Position numbers and translations under genes: made by a program
NCBI GenBank assembly: GCA_002479805.1
Contig: DLPB01000024.1
Span: 24,569-65,526 of the forward strand
Length of the DNA stretch: 40,958 nucleotides
DNA from: Micrococcales bacterium UBA7469
Lineage (GTDB): Bacteria; Actinomycetota; Actinomycetes; Actinomycetales; Microbacteriaceae
Direction: 5' to 3'
The notes under the pieces: generated by a model
Told to the model about the DNA's origin: nothing
The model's database searches: none
Seen by the model: the letters and a program-made list of their open reading frames with translations, nothing else
Shown here: positions 15,704 to 22,417 of the stretch, in pieces
Position numbering within the stretch: the stretch's first letter is position 1
Layout: every line of letters starts with the position of its first letter

Positions 15704-17077
15704 ATGGCCGACCACAACTTTGACTTGGTAATCCTTGGTAGCGGTAGCGGCGGATACGCTGCGGCCCTCAGAGGAGCGCAACTCGGCATGAGCGTTGCGC
15801 TAATCGAACGTGACAAGCTTGGCGGTACCTGCCTGCACCGTGGTTGCATTCCGACCAAAGCGCTGTTGCACTCCGCCGAGGTAGCAGACGTGACCCGCGA
15901 GGCTGGTGCCTACGGAGTAAACGCGACTTTCCAGTCGATTGACATGACTGCGGTGAATAAATACCGCGACTCCATAATCGAAAAGCTCTACAAGGGCCTC
16001 ACTGGACTCGTCTCCAGCAAGAACATCACTTTCGTAACCGGTGAGGGTCGCATGACAGGACCCAAGACCATGACCGTAAACGGTGAGAACTACACCGGAA
16101 AGAACGTGATTCTGGCCACCGGTTCCAACACCCGAACCCTGGGAATTGAAATCGCCGGACGCGTTATCACCAGCGATCAAGCTCTGCAGATGGATTTTGT
16201 ACCCAACAAGGTGGCAATTCTCGGCGGCGGCGTAATCGGTGTTGAGTTTGCTTCAATCTGGCGCTCCTTCGGAGCTGAAGTGGTAATCATCGAGGGTCTG
16301 GACCGCTTGGTTCCGAATGAGGATCCCGCTATGAGCAAGGTTCTTGAGCGCGCCTACCGTAAGCGCGGTATTGACTTCAAGCTTGGAAACCGCTTCAAGT
16401 CTGTTTCGCAGGACGCCAGCGGTGTGACTGTTGAACTTGAAAACGGCGAGCAAATCTCTGCTGAACTGCTTTTGGTCGCCGTTGGTCGCGGGCCAAATGC
16501 GACCGGCTTTGGCTTCGAGGAGCAGGGCGTCGTGATGGACCGCGGCTTCGTGCTTACCAACGATCGCCTTCAGACCAACCTGCCAGGCGTCTATGCCGTG
16601 GGTGACATCGTGCCAGGTCTGCAGCTAGCCCACCGCGGCTTCATGCAGGGCATCTTTGTCGCCGAGGAGATTGCCGGCCTGAAGCCGGTAAAGGTTGACG
16701 AGTGGGGCATCCCTCGCGTGACCTACTGCGAGCCAGAGATTGCATCGGTGGGACTCACCGAAGCCCAGGCTAGAGAGAAGTTTGGAACCGACAACGTTTC
16801 AACCTACGAATACAACCTCGCCGGAAACGGCAAGAGCAACATTCTTGGCACCGCCGGAATTGTGAAGCTAGTTCGCCAGAACAATGGACCTGTGGTCGGC
16901 TTCCACATGATCGGCTCTAGAGCCGGTGAGCAAGTTGGCGAGGCTCAGCTAATCGTGAACTGGGAAGCATACCCAGAGGATGTTGCTCCGCACATCCACG
17001 CACACCCAACCATGAACGAAGCAATCGGTGAAGCCCACTTGGCTCTTGCCGGCAAGCCACTACACGCACACGCCTAA
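15704..17077 (+). CDS. lpdA: Dihydrolipoyl dehydrogenase (E3)
   Basis: The FAD enzyme that reoxidises the dihydrolipoyl arms of 2-oxoacid dehydrogenase complexes and passes electrons to NAD+. At 457 residues it is standard size. The N-terminal FAD site is ILGSGSGGYAAALRGAQLG. The redox-active disulfide is Cys43/Cys48 in GGTCLHRGCIPTKALL. The NAD-binding GGGVIGVEFASIWRSFG and the second FAD motif VYAVGDIVPG follow. The C-terminal catalytic His/Glu pair is in HAHPTMNEAIGEAH. A GGAG about 9 nt upstream serves the ATG. It is followed after 18 bp by the E2 gene, an evident operon, and probably serves both pyruvate and 2-oxoglutarate dehydrogenase. Confidence 0.96.
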   Translation: MADHNFDLVILGSGSGGYAAALRGAQLGMSVALIERDKLGGTCLHRGCIPTKALLHSAEVADVTREAGAYGVNATFQSIDMTAVNKYRDSIIEKLYKGLTGLVSSKNITFVTGEGRMTGPKTMTVNGENYTGKNVILATGSNTRTLGIEIAGRVITSDQALQMDFVPNKVAILGGGVIGVEFASIWRSFGAEVVIIEGLDRLVPNEDPAMSKVLERAYRKRGIDFKLGNRFKSVSQDASGVTVELENGEQISAELLLVAVGRGPNATGFGFEEQGVVMDRGFVLTNDRLQTNLPGVYAVGDIVPGLQLAHRGFMQGIFVAEEIAGLKPVKVDEWGIPRVTYCEPEIASVGLTEAQAREKFGTDNVSTYEYNLAGNGKSNILGTAGIVKLVRQNNGPVVGFHMIGSRAGEQVGEAQLIVNWEAYPEDVAPHIHAHPTMNEAIGEAHLALAGKPLHAHA

Positions 17078-17095
17078 AAGTAAAGGGACTAAGTC

Positions 17096-18463
17096 ATGAG
17101 CGAAGTTGTTCTTCCAGCGCTTGGAGAATCTGTAACCGAAGGAACCATCACCCGATGGTTGAAGAAAGTCGGCGACACCGTCGCTGTTGACGAGCCACTG
17201 GTTGAGGTATCCACAGACAAGGTCGACACCGAAATTCCTTCCCCTGTTGCCGGCGTAGTTCAGCAAATCATGGTTCAGGAAGATGAGACCGTTGCTGTTG
17301 GAGCAGTTCTTGCAGTCATCGGTGACGATGCTGCTACCGCACCTGCTGCCCCTGCGCCTGCTGCGGTCGAGACTCCAGCGCCTGCCCATGCGGTTGAAGC
17401 ACCTGCTCCTGTCGCCGCACCGGTTGCAGCGCCTGTGGCCACCACCCCAGCTGCTCCAGTAATTCCGGCACCAATCCCAGCTGTCGCCACCGCAGTTGTG
17501 GCAGCACCGGTCGCTGCACCGGTAGCGGCGCCTGTCGCTTCTATGTCGACTGACAACGAATCTGACCCGAACTACATCACTCCGATCGTTCGCAAGCTTG
17601 CCCACGACATGGGTGTTGACCTTACCAAGGTTCGAGGCACCGGTGTGGGTGGCCGCATTCGCAAGGAAGACGTGCTCGCCTTTGGCTCAAGCGCTCCAGT
17701 GGCCTCGGTCCCTGCTGTTGCTGCAGCACCGGTAGTTGCTTCACCTCTTCGTGGAACCACCGAGCCGATGTCTCGCCTTCGCAAGGTTTTAGCAGAGCGC
17801 GCAGTGGCTTCGATGCAGTCCAGCGCGCAGTTGACCACCGTGGTTGAGGTGGATGTCACCAAGATTGCAAACCTTCGCAAAGCTGTTCAGGCTAACTTCG
17901 TAGCTAAGACCGGTGTCAAGCTGAACTTCATGCCGTTCTTCACCCTGGCAGCCGCTGAGGCGCTACAGGCGCACCCAAAGATCAACAGCTCGGTTGACGG
18001 TGAAAACATCGTCTACCACGGCACCGAGAACATCAGCTTTGCGGTTGACACTGAGCGCGGTCTACTTACCCCGGTAATCCGCAATGCAGCCTCGCTCAAC
18101 ATCGCGCAAACTGCTCAGCAGATCGCGGAACTAGCCGATCGCACCCGCAACAACAAGCTGACCCCAGACGAGCTCAGTGGTGGCACCTTCACCCTGACCA
18201 ACACTGGTTCACGCGGTGCACTGTTCGACACTCCAGTGGTATTCCTGCCGCAGAGCGCAATCCTTGGCACCGGTGTGGTTACCAAGCGCCCTGTTGTGGT
18301 TACAGATGCAGAGGGCAACGAATCAATCGCGATTCGATCGATGGTCTACCTAGCGCTCAGCTATGACCACCGTCACATCGACGGTGCCGATGCCTCCCGC
18401 TACCTGACCGATGTGAAGGCCCGCCTAGAAGCGGGTGCCTTCGAAGCTAACCTCGGTATTTAG
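17096..18463 (+). CDS. sucB: Dihydrolipoamide acyltransferase (E2) of a 2-oxoacid dehydrogenase
   Basis: The 455-residue E2 core that transfers acyl groups to CoA. Residues 1-75 are one lipoyl domain with the acceptor Lys42 in EVSTDKVDTEIPSP. Residues 80-150 are a flexible Ala/Pro/Val linker with imperfect PVAAPVA repeats. Next comes the E1/E3-binding domain (PIVRKLAHDMGVDLTKVRG). The C-terminal catalytic domain ends with the active-site SYDHRHIDGADASRYL. In actinobacteria a single E2 of this kind may serve AceE in a mixed complex; sequence alone does not settle succinyl versus acetyl specificity. It follows lpdA in an operon (Shine-Dalgarno AAAGGGA) and ends in a strong hairpin. lipB and lipA, which make its cofactor, come next. 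Confidence 0.92.
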   Translation: MSEVVLPALGESVTEGTITRWLKKVGDTVAVDEPLVEVSTDKVDTEIPSPVAGVVQQIMVQEDETVAVGAVLAVIGDDAATAPAAPAPAAVETPAPAHAVEAPAPVAAPVAAPVATTPAAPVIPAPIPAVATAVVAAPVAAPVAAPVASMSTDNESDPNYITPIVRKLAHDMGVDLTKVRGTGVGGRIRKEDVLAFGSSAPVASVPAVAAAPVVASPLRGTTEPMSRLRKVLAERAVASMQSSAQLTTVVEVDVTKIANLRKAVQANFVAKTGVKLNFMPFFTLAAAEALQAHPKINSSVDGENIVYHGTENISFAVDTERGLLTPVIRNAASLNIAQTAQQIAELADRTRNNKLTPDELSGGTFTLTNTGSRGALFDTPVVFLPQSAILGTGVVTKRPVVVTDAEGNESIAIRSMVYLALSYDHRHIDGADASRYLTDVKARLEAGAFEANLGI

Positions 18464-18465
18464 TT

Positions 18466-18505
18466 AGCAACAACTCTCGGGAATCTAAACCCGGGAGTTG
18501 TTGCT
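18466..18505 (+). terminator. Hairpin terminator after the E2 gene
   Basis: A 16-bp stem (18466-18481 with 18490-18505) with a single T-G wobble and an 8-nt loop begins 3 bp after the E2 stop codon. The T-run that follows is short (TTATCC), so termination may be partial. It could instead stabilise the 3' end while lipB continues downstream. Confidence 0.7.
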
Positions 18506-18536
18506 TTATCCGATAAGAAATAGCAAGGAGATTTGA

Positions 18537-19172
18537 GTGCCCGAGTTTATTGACCTGGCATTCGCTCCGGATTACATCAGCTATGCCGATGCCTACCAAA
18601 AACAGCTCGAGATTCACGTGGATGTAGTTGCTGGCCGGAGACCTAACACGGTGCTGCTTTTAGAGCACAGCTCGGTTTACACGGCTGGCAAGCGCACCGA
18701 AGCTGCTGAACTCCCAATGGATGGAAGCGAGTTCGTCGAAACCAATCGCGGCGGCAAAATCACTTGGCACGGACCGGGTCAATTGGTTGGCTATGCGATT
18801 ATGCGACTCCCCCAGCCAATCGATGTCGTGAACTACGTCCGTTGGATGGAGCAGGTGCTAATTGATGTACTTGCGAGGCTTGGCGTCAAGGGTGAGCGGG
18901 TTGATGGCAGAACCGGCGTTTGGTTTCAGACTGAATCGGGCTATGAGAAGGTCGCTGCAATCGGCATTAGGGTCTCTGAAAAGGTAACCATGCATGGTTT
19001 TGCGCTGAACTGCAATAACTCACTCGAACCCTACGAGCACATCATTGCCTGCGGCATAACCGATGCCAAAACCACCACGTTGAGCAACATTCTGGGCCGT
19101 GATGTGAGCGTGAAAGAAGCAGCTAACCTTGTAAGAGAACTGATGGGAGAAATACCAAGTGCCAGAATCTAA
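18537..19172 (+). CDS. lipB: Lipoyl(octanoyl) transferase
   Basis: Moves octanoate from acyl carrier protein to the lipoyl domains of E2 and GcvH, the first step in making the cofactor. It has 211 residues. Family motifs: LLLEHSSVYTAGKRT, the RGGKITWHGPGQLVGYAI block, the catalytic Lys in EKVAAIGIRV, the FALNCNNSL motif, and the catalytic Cys in IIACGITD. Translation starts at a GTG with a strong Shine-Dalgarno AAGGAG (18525-18530). It overlaps lipA by 14 bp, and both follow the E2 gene whose product they modify. Confidence 0.96.
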   Translation: MPEFIDLAFAPDYISYADAYQKQLEIHVDVVAGRRPNTVLLLEHSSVYTAGKRTEAAELPMDGSEFVETNRGGKITWHGPGQLVGYAIMRLPQPIDVVNYVRWMEQVLIDVLARLGVKGERVDGRTGVWFQTESGYEKVAAIGIRVSEKVTMHGFALNCNNSLEPYEHIIACGITDAKTTTLSNILGRDVSVKEAANLVRELMGEIPSARI

Positions 19173-20151
19173 GCCTGAGCGCAAGCTACTTCGCCTTGAA
19201 ATACGCAATAGCGAGACTCCTATCGAGCGCAAGCCGTCCTGGATCAAGACCACAGCGAAGATGGGACCGGAATATCAGCAACTGCACTCGCTGGTGAAGG
19301 ATCAGGGTCTACACACGGTTTGCCAGGAAGCCGGCTGCCCAAACATCTTTGAATGCTGGGAAGATCGAGAGGCAACTTTCCTTATCGGAGGATCCCAGTG
19401 CACCAGAAGGTGCGATTTCTGCCAGATCGACACCGGTAAGCCAGCAGATTTTGATGCGGACGAACCACGACGCGTTGGCGAATCAGTCAAAACCATGAAT
19501 TTGCGTTACGCCACGGTCACTGGAGTTGCCAGAGACGACCTTGAGGATGAAGGTGCATGGCTATACGCGGAGACCATCAGGCAGATCCATCAGCAATCCC
19601 CCGGCACCGGCGTGGAGATCTTGATTCCAGACTTCTCAGGCCGACCAGAACTATTGCAGCAGGTCTTCGACGCTAAGCCAGAAGTATTCGCGCACAACGT
19701 TGAAACCGTTCCAAGGATTTTCAAGCGCATCAGACCTGCGTTCAACTATGAGCGCTCCCTCGATGTCATCACCCAGGGTCGTAAGGCCGGCATGGTCACC
19801 AAATCAAACCTGATTCTGGGAATGGGTGAAGATCGTTCCGAGATTTCGCAGGCCCTTAGAGACCTGCACGATGCCGGAACCGATATCATCACCATCACTC
19901 AGTACCTCAGGCCATCGCCGCGGCATCACCCGGTCGAACGCTGGGTGAAACCGGAAGAATTCATCGAAATGGCAAAGGAAGCCGAAGAGATTGGTTTCCT
20001 CGGAGTGCTATCTGGGCCATTGGTTCGATCCAGCTACCGCGCGGGAAGACTGTGGGCGAAAAGCATGCTGGCCAAAGGTCGACCGATTCCAGCTGATTTG
20101 CAACATTTGGCCGACAAGCTCGAGTTCGCGCAAGCTAGCGCCATAGCCTGA
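19159..20151 (+). CDS. lipA: Lipoyl synthase
   Basis: A radical SAM enzyme that inserts two sulfur atoms into the octanoyl group on E2. It has 330 residues. The auxiliary [4Fe-4S] cluster uses the cysteines in CQEAGCPNIFEC. The radical SAM cluster uses CTRRCDFC, just after FLIGGSQ. The conserved RSSY near the C-terminus (LVRSSYRAG) supplies the serine ligand. It starts at a GTG inside the end of lipB with a GGGAGAA Shine-Dalgarno region. The stop codon is followed at once by the promoter of the DUF4191 gene. Confidence 0.97.
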   Translation: MPESKPERKLLRLEIRNSETPIERKPSWIKTTAKMGPEYQQLHSLVKDQGLHTVCQEAGCPNIFECWEDREATFLIGGSQCTRRCDFCQIDTGKPADFDADEPRRVGESVKTMNLRYATVTGVARDDLEDEGAWLYAETIRQIHQQSPGTGVEILIPDFSGRPELLQQVFDAKPEVFAHNVETVPRIFKRIRPAFNYERSLDVITQGRKAGMVTKSNLILGMGEDRSEISQALRDLHDAGTDIITITQYLRPSPRHHPVERWVKPEEFIEMAKEAEEIGFLGVLSGPLVRSSYRAGRLWAKSMLAKGRPIPADLQHLADKLEFAQASAIA

Positions 20152-20152
20152 C

Positions 20153-20158
20153 TAAACT
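20153..20158 (+). promoter_or_regulatory. -10 element for a leaderless DUF4191 mRNA
   Basis: TAAACT starts 2 bp after the lipA stop codon and is followed by ACTGAC (6 nt) and the GTG of the DUF4191 gene. The TANNNT-6-start spacing predicts a leaderless transcript. Confidence 0.55.
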
Positions 20159-20164
20159 ACTGAC

Positions 20165-20863
20165 GTGGCTAAGAAGAACCCTAAATCCCCTGGCAGAATG
20201 CGCCAGTTACTGCGTGTTTACAAAATCACCGCAAAGAATGACCCGACCGCACTCTGGCTTGCGATTTTGGGCTTCCTGCTGGTGTTTGCAGCGAGCTTCC
20301 TGATTGGCTATTTGGTCAATGGACTTGGCAGCCTGGGCTTCTGGCTCTGGATTCTCACTGGCACGCTATCCGCAGTTTTGACCTTCATGATCGTGATGTC
20401 ACGCCGTGCCGAGCGGAACGCCTACATTCAGATCGAGGGCCAGGCTGGTGCAGTGGGTGCTGTTTTGGATTCCCAGATCCGCAGAAGCTGGCGTGCCTCT
20501 TCAATGCCAATCGCGGTCAATGCAAAAAGCCGTGAGGCCGTCTACCGCATGATTGGTCCAGCTGGTGTTGTTCTAATCGGCGAGGGCTCTTCCGCGCGAG
20601 TGCAACAAATGCTGGACGATGAAGCTCGTCGTATCTCAAGAAGCGCACCTGGAGTCACTATTCACAAGATTCGAGTAGCGGTTGATGGCGGCGTTCGTCT
20701 TTACGCGCTTCTAAAGACCGTATACAAGCTCAAGAAGTCCCTAACTCGATCAGAGGTTAGCGCTGTTGCTAACCGCCTGGATGCACTTGCCTCTTCATCA
20801 GCTATGCCAATTCCAAAGGGAATTGACCCGATGAAGGTAAGACCACCCAAGCGCAAGGCTTAA
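20165..20863 (+). CDS. DUF4191 family membrane protein
   Basis: A 232-residue actinobacterial protein of family DUF4191. A basic N-terminus (MAKKNPKSPGRMRQLLRVYK) precedes two transmembrane segments at roughly residues 35-55 and 60-80 (LWLAILGFLLVFAASFLIGY; WLWILTGTLSAVLTFMIV). A soluble domain follows with the conserved GQAGAVGAVLDSQIRRSW, a segment ending GPAGVVLIGEG, and a basic C-terminus. The domain is thought to be cytoplasmic. Its function is unknown. It is regularly found between lipA and glnA1 in actinobacteria, as here. No Shine-Dalgarno sequence; a leaderless start is predicted. Confidence 0.9.
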   Translation: MAKKNPKSPGRMRQLLRVYKITAKNDPTALWLAILGFLLVFAASFLIGYLVNGLGSLGFWLWILTGTLSAVLTFMIVMSRRAERNAYIQIEGQAGAVGAVLDSQIRRSWRASSMPIAVNAKSREAVYRMIGPAGVVLIGEGSSARVQQMLDDEARRISRSAPGVTIHKIRVAVDGGVRLYALLKTVYKLKKSLTRSEVSAVANRLDALASSSAMPIPKGIDPMKVRPPKRKA

Positions 20864-20875
20864 CATTCCCGAAAC
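20860..20875 (+). promoter_or_regulatory. Possible GlnR half-site upstream of glnA1
   Basis: TTAAC-6 nt-GAAAC matches one half of the actinobacterial GlnR box (gTnAC-n6-GAAAC). It lies about 42 bp upstream of the putative -10 (TATAAG, 20917-20922), where an activator would sit. The second half-site is not recognisable. Weak evidence. Confidence 0.3.
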
Positions 20876-20896
20876 ATTTGGGCGGTAGATTTAGGG

Positions 20897-20912
20897 CATT
20901 CCGACCGGAATG
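20897..20912. promoter_or_regulatory. Perfect dyad CATTCCG-AC-CGGAATG in the glnA1 promoter
   Basis: A 7+2+7 perfect inverted repeat lies directly upstream of the putative -10 TATAAG (20917-20922) and 34 bp before the glnA1 start codon. The position fits an operator overlapping the core promoter. I do not recognise the protein that would bind it. Confidence 0.5.
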
Positions 20913-20946
20913 TCGCTATAAGCACAACCTATGAGAGGGAACAGCT

Positions 20947-22371
20947 ATGTTCAAAACTGCCTCTGAGGTGATTGCTTACATCAAGGAAAACGATGTTAAG
21001 TTCCTAGATGTTCGCTTCACCGACCTACCAGGCGTTCAGCAGCACTTCAACCTGCCAGTGTCTCAGATCGACGAGGACTTCTTTGCCAACGGGCAGCTCT
21101 TCGACGCATCCTCGATTCGCGGTTTTGCTTCGATTCACGAATCGGACATGCAGTTGATTCCAGATGTCACCACCGCGTACATCGACCCATTCCGTATCGA
21201 GAAGACTCTGATCATCTCCTTCGACATTTACAACCCACGCAACGGTGAGCTTTACCACCGCGACCCACGTCAGGTTGCACACAAGGCAGAGCGCTACCTG
21301 GCATCCACCGGCATCGCTGACACTGCATTTTTCGCGCCAGAGGCAGAATTCTTTATCTTCGATGAGGTTCGCTACGAGACCAAGGCAAACACCGCATTCC
21401 ACATCGTGGACTCGGTTGAGGGTGCTTGGAACTCAGCTCGCCACGAAGAGGGCGGAAACCTTGGAAACAAGACCCCATTCAAGGGCGGTTACTTCCCAGT
21501 TTCTCCAGTTGACCACCTAGCTGACATTCGCGACACTATCGTGTTGGAGCTAGAGGCAGCCGGCCTTGACGTTGAGCGCAGCCACCACGAGGTTGGAACC
21601 GCTGGCCAGTGCGAGATCAACTACCGCTTTGACACATTGGTCAAGTCAGCAGACGACGTGCTGAAGTTCAAGTACATCGTGAAGAACGTTGCCCACCAGT
21701 ACGGAAAGACTGCAACCTTCATGCCGAAGCCACTATTCGGTGACAACGGTTCCGGTATGCACGTGCACCAGTCGCTCTGGAAAGACGGCAAGCCACTGTT
21801 CTATGACGAGTCCGGCTACGGTGGTCTTTCCGACCTAGCACGCTGGTACATCGGTGGACTTCTTAAGCACGCACCAAGCTTGCTCGCCTTCACCAACCCA
21901 ACCGTCAACTCATACCACCGTCTAGTTCCAGGCTTCGAGGCACCAGTGAACCTGGTTTACTCGGCAGGTAACCGCTCGGCAGCAATCCGCATCCCAATGA
22001 CCGGATCAAACCCGAAGGCAAAGCGTATTGAGTTCCGTGCTCCAGACGCCTCCGGTAACCCATACCTAGCCTTCGCAGCAATGCTGATGGCCGGTCTGGA
22101 CGGTATCAAGAACCGCATCGAGCCACACGCTCCGGTCGACAAGGACCTCTATGAGCTGCCACCAGAGGAGGCTAAGAACATTCCTCAGGTTCCAGGCTCA
22201 CTGGGCGGCGTTCTCGACGCACTTGAGCAGGACAATGAGTACCTAAAGCAGGGCAACGTCTTCACCGAAGACCTAATTGAGACCTGGATCGACTACAAGC
22301 GTGAGAAGGAACTAAAGCCACTGGCACAGCGCCCTCACCCTTACGAGTTCGAGCTTTACTACGGCGTCTAA
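20947..22371 (+). CDS. glnA: Type I glutamine synthetase, adenylylatable
   Basis: The main ammonium-assimilating enzyme (glutamate + NH3 + ATP to glutamine); dodecameric in its family. It has 474 residues. Motifs: FDASSIRGF near the N-terminus, APEAEFFIFD (metal ligands), the ATP-site MPKPLFGDNGSGMHVHQS, NPTVNSYHRLVPG, RSAAIRIP, and the adenylylation loop KDLYELPPEE with Tyr402 as the expected target. The ATG has a GAGAGGGA Shine-Dalgarno region. A dyad and a GlnR-like half-site precede it. The convergent glnE encodes the enzyme that would modify Tyr402, and a bidirectional terminator separates the two. Strong use of C-ending codons suggests high expression. Confidence 0.97.
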   Translation: MFKTASEVIAYIKENDVKFLDVRFTDLPGVQQHFNLPVSQIDEDFFANGQLFDASSIRGFASIHESDMQLIPDVTTAYIDPFRIEKTLIISFDIYNPRNGELYHRDPRQVAHKAERYLASTGIADTAFFAPEAEFFIFDEVRYETKANTAFHIVDSVEGAWNSARHEEGGNLGNKTPFKGGYFPVSPVDHLADIRDTIVLELEAAGLDVERSHHEVGTAGQCEINYRFDTLVKSADDVLKFKYIVKNVAHQYGKTATFMPKPLFGDNGSGMHVHQSLWKDGKPLFYDESGYGGLSDLARWYIGGLLKHAPSLLAFTNPTVNSYHRLVPGFEAPVNLVYSAGNRSAAIRIPMTGSNPKAKRIEFRAPDASGNPYLAFAAMLMAGLDGIKNRIEPHAPVDKDLYELPPEEAKNIPQVPGSLGGVLDALEQDNEYLKQGNVFTEDLIETWIDYKREKELKPLAQRPHPYEFELYYGV

Positions 22372-22382
22372 TCGCTGGAAAC

Positions 22383-22414
22383 AAAACAGGCGGGCCCTAG
22401 GGTCCGCCTGTTTT
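22383..22414. terminator. Bidirectional terminator between glnA1 and glnE
   Basis: A 14-bp stem (22383-22396 with 22401-22414), G+C-rich in the middle with one G-T wobble and a CTAG loop, is flanked by AAAA and TTTT. Read on either strand it looks like a Rho-independent terminator. It lies 11 bp after glnA1 and 3 bp beyond the end of the convergent glnE. Confidence 0.8.
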
Positions 22415-22417
22415 CAT

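Noticed and set aside
17275..17605. Long minus-strand frames (Ala/Gly/Thr-rich and Arg/Asn/Cys-rich) opposite the E2 linker.
   Set aside because: They mirror the low-complexity Ala/Pro linker of the E2 protein and show no family pattern.
18466..18505. Riboswitch or attenuator for lipB in the E2-lipB gap.
   Set aside because: Only a single perfect-type hairpin is present with no alternative fold; a terminator is simpler.
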